A stretch of DNA of 36,612 nt, taken from the NCBI GenBank assembly GCA_902586025.1, contig CACIFV010000010.1, positions 1-36,612 of the forward strand, given 5' to 3'. Positions 7,531-14,202 of this stretch are shown piece after piece. Origin of the DNA: an uncultured Pelagibacteraceae bacterium. GTDB taxonomy: Bacteria > Pseudomonadota > Alphaproteobacteria > Pelagibacterales > Pelagibacteraceae. The notes below the pieces were generated by a model. That model was not told the origin of the DNA. It saw only the letters and a program-made list of their open reading frames with translations, and searched no databases. The position numbers and the translations under genes are program-made. The stretch's first letter is position 1. The number at the start of each line of letters is the position of its first letter.

Positions 7531-7929
7531 ATGAAAAAAATTATAGTCGTATTATTCTTAAGTATCTTTACTTCAAATTGCTTTGCAGATGGTCATGTAA
7601 AGAGAATATTATCAACAAGTGAAACTGGTATGGGAAATGAAATTGTTTATCCATCGGGTAAAGCAAAAATAACAGCTTTTGAATTTACTGTCCCTGTAGG
7701 AGCTCCAGTAAAACCTCACACACATTCCTTTCCAGTATTAATAATGATCCAACAAGGTGAAATTGAGCTTACGATGGATGGCAAAACCAAAGTTTATAAG
7801 GCTGGTGATGCATTTGTTGAAGATGTCGGTATTGCACATGAATCTCGAAATATAGGAAATGTGCCTGCTAAAGCAATAGTAGTTGCAATCGGTGTTGAAG
7901 GTCAGAAGATTGTAAATCCAGTTAAATAG
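7531..7929 (+). CDS. Secreted single-domain cupin
   Basis: A 132-residue protein with a Sec signal peptide (cleavage expected after CFA, A19|D20) and a cupin_2 domain. Candidate metal ligands are H63 and H65 (KPHTHSF) and H103 (GIAHESRN); the glutamate usually found a few residues after HxH is replaced by hydrophobic residues, while the second motif (AGDAFVEDVGIAHESRN) is intact. C17 lies in the signal peptide but no lipobox is formed. It is probably periplasmic, in contrast with the cytoplasmic cupin at 6582. Substrate unknown; a binding role is as likely as catalysis. Confidence 0.75.
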   Translation: MKKIIVVLFLSIFTSNCFADGHVKRILSTSETGMGNEIVYPSGKAKITAFEFTVPVGAPVKPHTHSFPVLIMIQQGEIELTMDGKTKVYKAGDAFVEDVGIAHESRNIGNVPAKAIVVAIGVEGQKIVNPVK

Positions 7930-7942
7930 AGAGGAAACAGAA

Positions 7943-8233
7943 ATGATAATTAAAATAGAAGAAAATATAAAATCATTTTCATCTTGGACTAATATGGTAA
8001 AAGCAAATGCTGAAAAAATTAAAGGATTTGGTGCTACTATTATTTTTGCAGGTGTATCTAAAGAAGACCCTACAAAATTTACTGTAATCGTTAAGTATGC
8101 AACCATGGAAGGTTTTGAAGCATTTAAAAATGACAAAGAACTTCATGCATCAAGAGCTGAAGCAGGTGTGGATTTAGATTCAGCAAAGGTTACACCGATG
8201 CATGATGATTTTATGGAAAATTTTAGTGGATAA
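7943..8233 (+). CDS. Small ferredoxin-like protein (DUF3764-like), 96 aa
   Basis: A 96-residue protein: strand IIKIEENIKSFSSWTNMV, strands GATIIFAGVSKEDPTKFTVIVKYA, helix MEGFEAFKNDKELHASRAEAG, then DSAKVTPM. The order and the DP-K-turn between two strands match the 89-residue protein at 6938, so they are probably distant paralogues. The fold is that of dimeric alpha-beta barrels (ABM superfamily). AGAGAGGAAAC precedes the ATG. Catalytic residues are not recognisable; ligand binding is the default guess. Confidence 0.68.
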   Translation: MIIKIEENIKSFSSWTNMVKANAEKIKGFGATIIFAGVSKEDPTKFTVIVKYATMEGFEAFKNDKELHASRAEAGVDLDSAKVTPMHDDFMENFSG

Positions 8234-8260
8234 ACAATCAATATAAAGAAAGGATAAAAT

Positions 8261-8551
8261 ATGGAAACAGAAACACTAGTAGTAGCTCATTTAAAAGAAG
8301 GTATGTTAGAAAAATTTATGGGCTTTATGCAATCGGATGCCGGTATGGCAGAAAGATCGAAAGTTGCAAATGTATCAAAAACAATTGGAACAGTTGCACC
8401 TGACAAAAAAACAGTGATGTTTAAAATTTTCGTCACTGATAAAGCTGCACTTAAAGCGTTTATAGATGGAAGCAATCCAGTCTCAGCTCCTATTATGAAT
8501 GAAGTTATGGAAAGTTACAGTATCTACGAGTTAAATAAAGTAGATATGTAA
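8261..8551 (+). CDS. Small ferredoxin-like protein, 96 aa
   Basis: A 96-residue protein beginning METETLVVAHLKEGMLEKFMGFM, with KTIGTVAPDKKTVMFKIFVTDKAALKAFIDG in the centre and ESYSIYELNKVDM at the end. The strand-helix-strand-strand-helix-strand order is again that of ABM-type half barrels, and the second half (DKAALKAFIDGS) resembles the corresponding helix of its neighbour at 7943. AGAAAGGA precedes the ATG. Cytoplasmic, function unknown. Confidence 0.66.
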   Translation: METETLVVAHLKEGMLEKFMGFMQSDAGMAERSKVANVSKTIGTVAPDKKTVMFKIFVTDKAALKAFIDGSNPVSAPIMNEVMESYSIYELNKVDM

Positions 8552-8574
8552 TAACTTTTGTAATAGGATTTGTA

Positions 8575-8865
8575 ATGCCTTCGGGATATATCATACTAAA
8601 CATTAACGTTTTAAATCCAAAAAATTACAAAGAGTATTTGGAAAAAGCTCCTCCAACTGCTCAAAAGTTTGGCGGTGAATACATCATAAGAGGTGGCGAA
8701 AATGAAGTCATTGAGGGTGAGTGGAAATATCCAAGAACTGTTGTTATTAAATTCCCATCTTATGAAAAAGTTTTTGAGTGGTACAATTCAGAAATATATA
8801 AACCTATCAGACAAATTAGATTAGATAATACATTGTCAAATACATTAATAATTAAAGGAGCATAA
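8575..8865 (+). CDS. DUF1330 family protein
   Basis: A 96-residue protein with the DUF1330 pattern: GYIILNINVLNPKNYKEYLEKAPPTAQKFGGEYIIRGG, then EGEWKYPRTVVIKFPSYEKVFEWYNSEIYKPIRQIR. The G-Y-I strand, the -FGG-Y--RGG turn, the EG-W-P-R-V-I-FPS strand and the W-S--Y-P---R helix are the hallmarks of the family, which adopts the dimeric alpha-beta barrel fold. Function unknown in general. It is the best-recognised of the five barrel proteins and supports the fold assignment of its neighbours. Confidence 0.82.
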   Translation: MPSGYIILNINVLNPKNYKEYLEKAPPTAQKFGGEYIIRGGENEVIEGEWKYPRTVVIKFPSYEKVFEWYNSEIYKPIRQIRLDNTLSNTLIIKGA

Positions 8866-8877
8866 AGGAGAAAAAAA

Positions 8878-9198
8878 ATGTCAATATTAGAAAAATATAG
8901 TGCTGCAATTAAAAATAAAGATGAAGCAGCAATGAATGAACTTTTGCACGATGATTTTAAATTCACAATGCATAAATCAGGTAGTGTTTTAACTAAAGGT
9001 GATGTGATCAAATGGGCAATGAGTGGTGATATCAAGCAAGACAAAACTAGAATTGTTTATGAAAATGATGAAGTTGGTGTTCATCACGCGTTCGTAACAT
9101 TTGATGATGGTAATGTAGAAGCAGTTATGGCAGTCTACAAATACAAAGATGGTAAAATGATTAGTTTAGAAACTGGCGCAACACCAATGCCAAAATAA
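8878..9198 (+). CDS. NTF2-like protein, paralogue B
   Basis: A 106-residue paralogue of the gene at 6239, sharing the MSILEK start, the KD-AA--EL-H core of the first helices, ENDE-G--H--VT--DGN-EA-M and KDGK-I--ETGAT. AAAGGAG precedes the ATG. The stop at 9198 is followed immediately by the GTG of the next gene, implying translational coupling. The two copies lie at either side of the cupin/barrel gene block, which suggests duplication within the cluster followed by divergence. No catalytic residues assigned. Confidence 0.72.
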   Translation: MSILEKYSAAIKNKDEAAMNELLHDDFKFTMHKSGSVLTKGDVIKWAMSGDIKQDKTRIVYENDEVGVHHAFVTFDDGNVEAVMAVYKYKDGKMISLETGATPMPK

Positions 9199-9795
9199 GT
9201 GAACAACATAGATTTCTATTTTTCTATCGGAAGTACTTATACTTATCTTTCGGTCACTCGAGCACTAGAAGCAGAAAAACAACATCAAATTAAGTTTAGC
9301 TGGACTCCTTTTAGTGTGAGAGCAATAATGAAAGAAATGAACAATGTTCCCTTTCCTAAAGAAAAAAAAAATAAAGTAGATTACATGTGGAGGGACATAG
9401 AAAGACGAGCAAAAAATTATGGATTTTTTGCCAAAACACCAGTCCCTTACCCTTTAACAGAATTTGATTTAGCTAATAAAATTGCAATATTAGGTTTAAA
9501 AAATAACTGGGGTGTAGATTACGTTCAGCTTACGTATAAACGATGGTTTCAAGAAGGAAAAGAGCCTGCTGTTGAACCCAACTTGAGTGAAATCTGCGAA
9601 AAACTAAGCTTAGATAAAGAAAAGATTGTTTCAGAGGCAAGCTCTGAGGAAATAAATAATATTTATTTATCAAATACAGAAAAAGCTAGAAAAAACAAAA
9701 TATTTGGAAGTCCGTCATTTGTTGTAAAAAATGAAATATTCTGGGGAGATGATAGAATGGAAGATGCAATCAAATGGTCGAAGGCAAATGAATAA
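9199..9795 (+). CDS. DsbA-fold 2-hydroxychromene-2-carboxylate isomerase-like protein
   Basis: A 198-residue thioredoxin/kappa-GST fold protein. The N-terminus (NIDFYFSIGSTYTYLSVTRAL) matches the -DFYFD-SSPYSYL- start of HCCA isomerases, with a serine or threonine in place of a DsbA CxxC. FSWTPFSVRAIM, a helical insert (residues about 50-150) and FGSPSFVVKNEIFWGDDRMEDAI at the C-terminus are typical; the cis-proline loop is GSPSF. Such enzymes use glutathione to isomerise aromatic ring-cleavage products, or conjugate it to small molecules. The start is a GTG directly abutting the previous stop. Substrate not assignable. In this small-gene cluster it is the only member of a clearly enzymatic family. 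Confidence 0.78.
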   Translation: MNNIDFYFSIGSTYTYLSVTRALEAEKQHQIKFSWTPFSVRAIMKEMNNVPFPKEKKNKVDYMWRDIERRAKNYGFFAKTPVPYPLTEFDLANKIAILGLKNNWGVDYVQLTYKRWFQEGKEPAVEPNLSEICEKLSLDKEKIVSEASSEEINNIYLSNTEKARKNKIFGSPSFVVKNEIFWGDDRMEDAIKWSKANE

Positions 9796-10123
9796 TATAA
9801 CTGCTTATATAATTTTATTAATCGCAGTAATTCTTGGAACAGCATCTAACAGTTTTGCTAAAAGTGCTCAAGGTTTTACATTATTAATACCTAGTATAAT
9901 CACAGCAGTAACAATTGTTGGATGCATGTATACTTTGTCTTTAGTTATGAAAAGTATACCAGTTGGAATAACATATGCCTCTTTTGCAGGCTTATGTATA
10001 ATTGCAACAGCTGCTGTTGGTGTTATAAAATTTAATCAAGTACCAAATTTTTATACAATAATTGGATTGATTTTAATTATCTCGGGTGTCTTAATAGTTA
10101 ACTTATTAGGAACAAATAAATGA
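9788..10123 (+). CDS. SMR-family four-helix membrane protein, subunit 1
   Basis: A 111-residue protein with four transmembrane helices of the small multidrug resistance (EmrE-like) family. Alignment by eye to EmrE through Y7, A13, K25, G29-F30, P-V-G-I-T-Y and the final helix (YTIIGLILIISGVLIVNLLG) puts G17 at the position of EmrE E14, the proton- and drug-binding glutamate, and phenylalanine at the position of W63. The start at 9788 overlaps the isomerase stop by 8 bases; a longer reading from 9731 lies within that gene. It overlaps the next SMR gene by 4 bases (ATGA), so the two probably form a heterodimer. Ordinary proton-coupled export looks unlikely. Confidence 0.82.
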   Translation: MNNITAYIILLIAVILGTASNSFAKSAQGFTLLIPSIITAVTIVGCMYTLSLVMKSIPVGITYASFAGLCIIATAAVGVIKFNQVPNFYTIIGLILIISGVLIVNLLGTNK

Positions 10124-10455
10124 AACCATTATCTGGTTATATTTATTTGGTATTAGCTATATCAACAGGAATTGCTGCAAATAGTTTTGCTAAAATTTCA
10201 GATGGATTTTCAAAATTAACTCCAACGATATTATCAATAGCTTTTATGTGTATAACTATGTATGGACTTGCAAAAGCAATGTCTATGATACCAGTAGGTT
10301 TTACTTATGCTACTTATAGTGGGATAACAGTGGCTGCTATTTTAGTCTTCGGTGTGATTAAATATAACCAGATACCAAATATGTATGGGTTAATTGGGAT
10401 TTTTTTAATTATTATTGGTGTTGTAATGGTTAATTATCTTGGAAGAATTAATTAG
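10120..10455 (+). CDS. SMR-family four-helix membrane protein, subunit 2
   Basis: A 111-residue paralogue of the preceding gene, co-linear over its whole length (Y7, A13, G17, N21-S-F-A-K25, G29-F30; then IPVGFTYATYSGI and MYGLIGIFLIIIGVVMVNYLG). As in its partner, glycine replaces the essential EmrE glutamate and tyrosine replaces W63. Paired SMR genes usually encode heterodimers with opposite membrane orientation. ArnE/ArnF-like lipid-carrier flippases are also four-helix pairs of the wider superfamily, so a lipid-linked or small neutral substrate is possible. It closes the small-gene run and meets the EamA gene tail to tail with a 4-base overlap. Confidence 0.82.
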   Translation: MKPLSGYIYLVLAISTGIAANSFAKISDGFSKLTPTILSIAFMCITMYGLAKAMSMIPVGFTYATYSGITVAAILVFGVIKYNQIPNMYGLIGIFLIIIGVVMVNYLGRIN

Positions 10456-11351
10456 CTTTTATTAAGTAGTAAAATTAGTACACCTACTACAAATATAATT
10501 ATCCCTAAAATTTCTGTAATTTTGACTTTTTCTTTAAACATATACTTTGAAGACACATAGCTAAATAATAATTCTATTTGGCCGATAGCTCTTACGAATG
10601 AAGACTGTATTAACGTAAAAGCATAAAACCAAGATAATGTTGCGAGAAATCCAGCTAATCCTGCTGTCAAACATTCGTACTTGTTTTCATATAATTTTTT
10701 AAACTGTGACTTTTCAAATATAATTAAATAAATAGTAACTAATGTTGTTTGTATAACTAGACCAAAAAATAGGGTTGCTATAGCTTTTTCAAAGTTATTA
10801 CTAAAATTTTCCAATGTTAATGCTGCTGCTCTAAAATATACAACGCTTAAGCCTAAGAAAAGTCCTGCAGATAAACCAATTAAAGTTGTTTTTGAAAATA
10901 AGTTTTTTAGAAATAAACTTAAGTCTTTAATCGAAAGTATAATTACTCCAATTGTAGATACGATAATACCTGTTATTCCAAATTTATTTAATTTGTCCCC
11001 TATTATCAAATATTCAAAAATCGCAACCTGAATAACTTCAGTCTTACTTAATGATGTTCCAACTACAAAATTAGCAAATCTAAATAAGTAAAGTAAAACA
11101 AATGTAAAAATTATTTGGAAAATTGAACCTAATAATACGTTAAATATAAATTTTTTTTGACTTAGAATTTCAGGGATTACATTTAAGTCTTGAAAATACA
11201 AAAAAAATAAAATTGTCCCAAATGGTAATGCAAAAGCAAATCTTACATAAGTAGATGCAATAGTTGATACCTTTTGATTAAGTTTTTTCTGTAAAGTTGA
11301 TCTAAGATTTTGAAAAAAAGCCCCAGAAATAGCTACAATTATCCAATTCAT
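10452..11351 (-). CDS. EamA-family (DMT superfamily) permease
   Basis: A 299-residue integral membrane protein with about ten predicted helices in two homologous halves, the layout of EamA/RhaT-type drug/metabolite transporters. The first half contains TYVRFAFALPFGTILFF and the LFRFANFVVGTSLSKTEVIQVAIFEYLIIGDKL helix pair; the second ends SFVRAIGQIELLFSYVSSKYMFKEKVKITEILGIIIFVVGVLIL. The -K/Q-x-E-L- before a helix and the final hairpin are typical of the family. Substrate unknown; exporters of amino acids or metabolites are common. It stands alone on the minus strand between two plus-strand operons. Confidence 0.83.
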   Translation of the reverse strand: MNWIIVAISGAFFQNLRSTLQKKLNQKVSTIASTYVRFAFALPFGTILFFLYFQDLNVIPEILSQKKFIFNVLLGSIFQIIFTFVLLYLFRFANFVVGTSLSKTEVIQVAIFEYLIIGDKLNKFGITGIIVSTIGVIILSIKDLSLFLKNLFSKTTLIGLSAGLFLGLSVVYFRAAALTLENFSNNFEKAIATLFFGLVIQTTLVTIYLIIFEKSQFKKLYENKYECLTAGLAGFLATLSWFYAFTLIQSSFVRAIGQIELLFSYVSSKYMFKEKVKITEILGIIIFVVGVLILLLNKS

Positions 11352-11381
11352 TGATGATTATTAATATTGTATTTAATTTTA

Positions 11382-11399
11382 AAGTCGACTTAAATAGTC
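11382..11399 (+). promoter_or_regulatory. Palindromic element upstream of dctP
   Basis: AAGTCGACTT (11382-11391) is a perfect 10-base palindrome, overlapped by GACT-N5-AGTC (11387-11399). It lies 28-45 bases before the dctP ATG, where an operator or promoter-proximal site could be. No good sigma-70 pair could be fixed, so this is only a candidate regulator-binding site. Confidence 0.3.
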
Positions 11400-11426
11400 A
11401 GATTAAACAAAAAAGAGGGAAATAAC

Positions 11427-12416
11427 ATGAAAATCTTTAAAAGAATAATATTTTCTCTGATTTTCGTTTCTTTTGCCAGTGCAAGTTTGGCAGAAACAAA
11501 AATGAGAATTACACTTCAATTACCATTAAAGGCTCACTTAGGTCAGAACCTTTTGGTATTTAAAAAAGAATTAGAATCAAGATCAGACATTAAAGTTGAG
11601 ATTTACGACTCTGCGCAACTTTACAAAGATAAAGAAGTTCCACAAGCTGTTGGTTCAGGAGCAATCGAAGCTGGTGTTGCATCTATAACAAGATTTGCAG
11701 GAACTAATCCTGAAGTTGATGTTTTCTATCTTCCATTCTTATTTGACTCAGAACAAAAAGTAAGAAAAGCAACTCAAGCTGGATCCGAGATAAGAGCTAT
11801 TCTTGATCCTGCAATAGCAAAGACTGGAGCAGTTCCACTTTATTATCAAGCTTATGGGTCAGCAATTATGTTATCCAATGGTGGTCCGATGAAAACTCCA
11901 GCTGACTTTAAAGATAAAAAAATTAGAGTATTTGGAAAAACACTTGGAGCTTTTGTGAGCTCTTTAGGTGGTAAACCAGCATTAATATCTGGATCTGAGC
12001 AATATTTAGCTTACCAAAGAAATACAGTTGATGCAGGTATGACTGGTGTATCTGGTGTAAAATCTAGAAAATTATATCAAGTAATGGATACTTTAACGGT
12101 TACAAATCATGGCGATATCGAATTCGTTGTTGTTGCTAATGATAAATGGCTAAGCTCATTAACTCAAAAACAAAGAGACGCTATAGCTGAAGCATCAAAA
12201 GTAGCTGAAAAAGCTGTTAGAGATGACATGGCTAACATTGAAGCTGGGGCTTACAAAGAAGCAAAAGCAAATGGAATGAACATTGTAAATCTAAGTAGTT
12301 CTGAAGTTTCTGCTCTTAAAAAAGCATCGTCATCTGTTATTGATGATTACATTTCTAGAACAGGTGGAGCTGGTGGAGTTGGTGATCAACTTGTAAAAGC
12401 TGCAAACAAACTTTAA
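11427..12416 (+). CDS. dctP: TRAP transporter periplasmic binding protein (DctP family)
   Basis: A 329-residue extracytoplasmic binding protein with a Sec signal peptide (cleavage expected after SLA, A22|E23). Family features are EIYDSAQLYKDKEVPQAVGSGAIE, then PLYYQAYGSAIMLSN and DFKDKKIRVFGKTLGAFVSSLGGKPALI, with the conserved arginine in KKIRV that usually ties down a carboxylate, and QYLAYQRNTVDAGMTG. It captures an organic acid for the DctQM permease encoded downstream. AAGAGGGAAATA precedes the ATG, the same 12-mer found before tctC. A strong hairpin separates it from dctQ. The ligand is not readable; the lyase and dehydrogenase downstream suggest a branched hydroxy- or dicarboxylate. 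Confidence 0.9.
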   Translation: MKIFKRIIFSLIFVSFASASLAETKMRITLQLPLKAHLGQNLLVFKKELESRSDIKVEIYDSAQLYKDKEVPQAVGSGAIEAGVASITRFAGTNPEVDVFYLPFLFDSEQKVRKATQAGSEIRAILDPAIAKTGAVPLYYQAYGSAIMLSNGGPMKTPADFKDKKIRVFGKTLGAFVSSLGGKPALISGSEQYLAYQRNTVDAGMTGVSGVKSRKLYQVMDTLTVTNHGDIEFVVVANDKWLSSLTQKQRDAIAEASKVAEKAVRDDMANIEAGAYKEAKANGMNIVNLSSSEVSALKKASSSVIDDYISRTGGAGGVGDQLVKAANKL

Positions 12417-12427
12417 ATCGTATAAAT

Positions 12428-12452
12428 ACCCCGCACTTAAGTGCGGGGTTTT
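12428..12452 (+). terminator. GC-rich hairpin between dctP and dctQ (leaky terminator or mRNA-end stabiliser)
   Basis: ACCCCGCACTT (12428-12438) is followed directly by its perfect complement AAGTGCGGGGT (12439-12449) and a TTTT tract (12449-12452). It starts 12 bases after the dctP stop and ends 4 bases before the dctQ ATG at 12456. The U-tract is short, so read-through is expected; it should stabilise the dctP 3' end and lower permease expression. Confidence 0.75.
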
Positions 12453-12455
12453 CAA

Positions 12456-12932
12456 ATGAATACCTACGACAAAATTGTAAAATATTCTGGCTATTTAGCT
12501 TCAGCGTTATTTATTATGATAGGCTTTATAGTTTCTTATGAAGTTATCATGAGATACATATTTAATTCACCTACTATTTGGGTAAACGAAATTTCTCGAT
12601 TTTTACAAATTTGGGCTACTTATTTAGCTTTAACTTATACTTTTCATAAAAATGATTTTATCAGAATAACAGTTATATATGACAAAGTAGGAGATAAAGG
12701 AAAAAAGATATTAGATTTAATAAGTGCAATATTCATTTTAATTTTTAGTGGATTTGTACTTTATTATGGATGGTTAATTGCTTACGACTCTCTTAAAGTT
12801 GGAAGAACAAGCTCTACAATTTTAGATGTTCCATCCTTTCTTACAGAATTTGCGATACCATTATGTTTTGCATTTTTGGTATTAAGAGTGCTTTTCGAAG
12901 TACCTAAATACATCAAAGATATAATTAAATGA
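12456..12932 (+). CDS. dctQ: TRAP transporter small permease (DctQ family)
   Basis: A 158-residue membrane protein with four predicted helices (about residues 12-32, 48-66, 87-107 and 126-146). MRYIFNSPTIWVNEISRFLQIWATYLALTY carries the family-typical N-S-P---W--E--R-L-------G/A segment. It forms the membrane complex with DctM. The ATG at 12456 is chosen; an in-frame GTG at 12441 lies inside the hairpin. There is no normal Shine-Dalgarno: the only G-run upstream is the 3' arm of the hairpin (GGGG at 12445-12448). It overlaps dctM by 4 bases (ATGA). Confidence 0.88.
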   Translation: MNTYDKIVKYSGYLASALFIMIGFIVSYEVIMRYIFNSPTIWVNEISRFLQIWATYLALTYTFHKNDFIRITVIYDKVGDKGKKILDLISAIFILIFSGFVLYYGWLIAYDSLKVGRTSSTILDVPSFLTEFAIPLCFAFLVLRVLFEVPKYIKDIIK

Positions 12933-14200
12933 CAGTAGCAATAATCTTATTTTTGTTATTTTTTGTGCTTTTTTTAGGAGTGCCAATAGCATTTGGTTTA
13001 GGTTCTATAGGATTGGGTTTAATGTTATTTGGAGATATTTCTCCTTTAATGATCCCACAAACTTTTTACAGTGTGGCAGATAATTTTATTTTGTTAGCTG
13101 TTCCGATGTTTTTGATGATGTCTAATATATTATTAAAAGCAGGTGTTGGAGAAGATCTTTTTAATTTTGCTCAAAGCTGGGTTGGAAATTTTCCAGGCGG
13201 TTTAGCAATAGCAACTATAGTTTCTTGCAGTATTTTTGCTGCTATATCTGGATCATCAGTGGCTACTGCAGCAACAATCTCAACTGTAGCATTTCCTGCA
13301 ATGATTAATAGAGGTTATCACAGAAACTTTACTTTAGGTATTTTGGCAGCGGGCGGAACTTTGGGGATTTTAATTCCTCCATCAATTCCAATGATTGTTT
13401 ATGCATTTGTTGTTGAAGAGTCTGTACTAAGTATGTTTCTTGCAGGAATTGGGCCAGGAATAGTTTTAGCATTATTTTTTATTATCTTTTCAGTTTTTTA
13501 CGTAAAATTTTTTAATAAAGAAGTTCAAAATGTATCCAGCACTTTAGAAGAAAAAATTAAGTACACAAAAAGAGGTTTACCAATATTATTAATGGCCTTC
13601 ATCATGCTGGGTGGAATTTATGCAGGAATTTATACACCAACAGAAGCAGGTGGTATTGGTTTTTTAATATCATTTATCTATGTTGTGGCTAAAAAAAGAT
13701 TAGATTTTAAAGGTTTTATCGAAGCTGGTTTGGAGACAATGAAAACTACAGTTACTATATTTATCATTATTGCAGGAGCAAAAGTTTTTGGTAAAGCAAT
13801 TTCTCTTTATAGAATTCCTCAAGATTTATCGTCTTTCATAGTTACTAATATTAATGAGACTGGTTTATTTATACTAGTTGTTTGTATTACTTTGCTAATC
13901 TTAGGATTTATAATGGAAACCCTGTCATTAATTTTAATCATGATGCCTATATTTTCGATTTCAATCGCTGCAATGAATATTGATTTAATTTGGTTTGGAA
14001 TAATTTTTACACTAATGATTGAGTGTGCATTAATTACACCTCCTGTTGGACTAAATATTTATGTTCTCCAAGCAATTGGTAAAGCAAAAATGTCAGAAAT
14101 AGCTAAAGGTGTGATACCTTTTGTCATTATAATGTTATTTACAGTATTTGTTATTTACTTATTCCCTGACCTAGCATTATATATACCTTTTAAATTATAA
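12929..14200 (+). CDS. dctM: TRAP transporter large permease (DctM family)
   Basis: A 423-residue integral membrane protein with about 12 helices, sodium-driven permease of the TRAP system. Diagnostic segments are FLGVPIAFGLG near the N-terminus, AVPMFLMMSNILLKAGV, CSIFAAISGSSVATAATIS, AAGGTLGILIPPSIPMIVYA and YTPTEAGGIG in the middle, and LIECALITPPVGLNIYV-type residues near the C-terminus. Length is normal for the family. It overlaps dctQ by 4 bases and is followed after 2 bases by the lyase gene, so transporter and enzymes form one transcript. Confidence 0.92.
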   Translation: MTVAIILFLLFFVLFLGVPIAFGLGSIGLGLMLFGDISPLMIPQTFYSVADNFILLAVPMFLMMSNILLKAGVGEDLFNFAQSWVGNFPGGLAIATIVSCSIFAAISGSSVATAATISTVAFPAMINRGYHRNFTLGILAAGGTLGILIPPSIPMIVYAFVVEESVLSMFLAGIGPGIVLALFFIIFSVFYVKFFNKEVQNVSSTLEEKIKYTKRGLPILLMAFIMLGGIYAGIYTPTEAGGIGFLISFIYVVAKKRLDFKGFIEAGLETMKTTVTIFIIIAGAKVFGKAISLYRIPQDLSSFIVTNINETGLFILVVCITLLILGFIMETLSLILIMMPIFSISIAAMNIDLIWFGIIFTLMIECALITPPVGLNIYVLQAIGKAKMSEIAKGVIPFVIIMLFTVFVIYLFPDLALYIPFKL

Positions 14201-14202
14201 AT

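Noticed and set aside
7531-7590. Lipoprotein signal in the secreted cupin because of C17
   Set aside because: The residues before the cysteine (TSN) do not make a lipobox, and a normal cleavage site follows at CFA.
12441-12455. A GTG start for dctQ at 12441
   Set aside because: It lies in the 3' arm of the hairpin and adds five residues not expected in the family; the ATG at 12456 is preferred.
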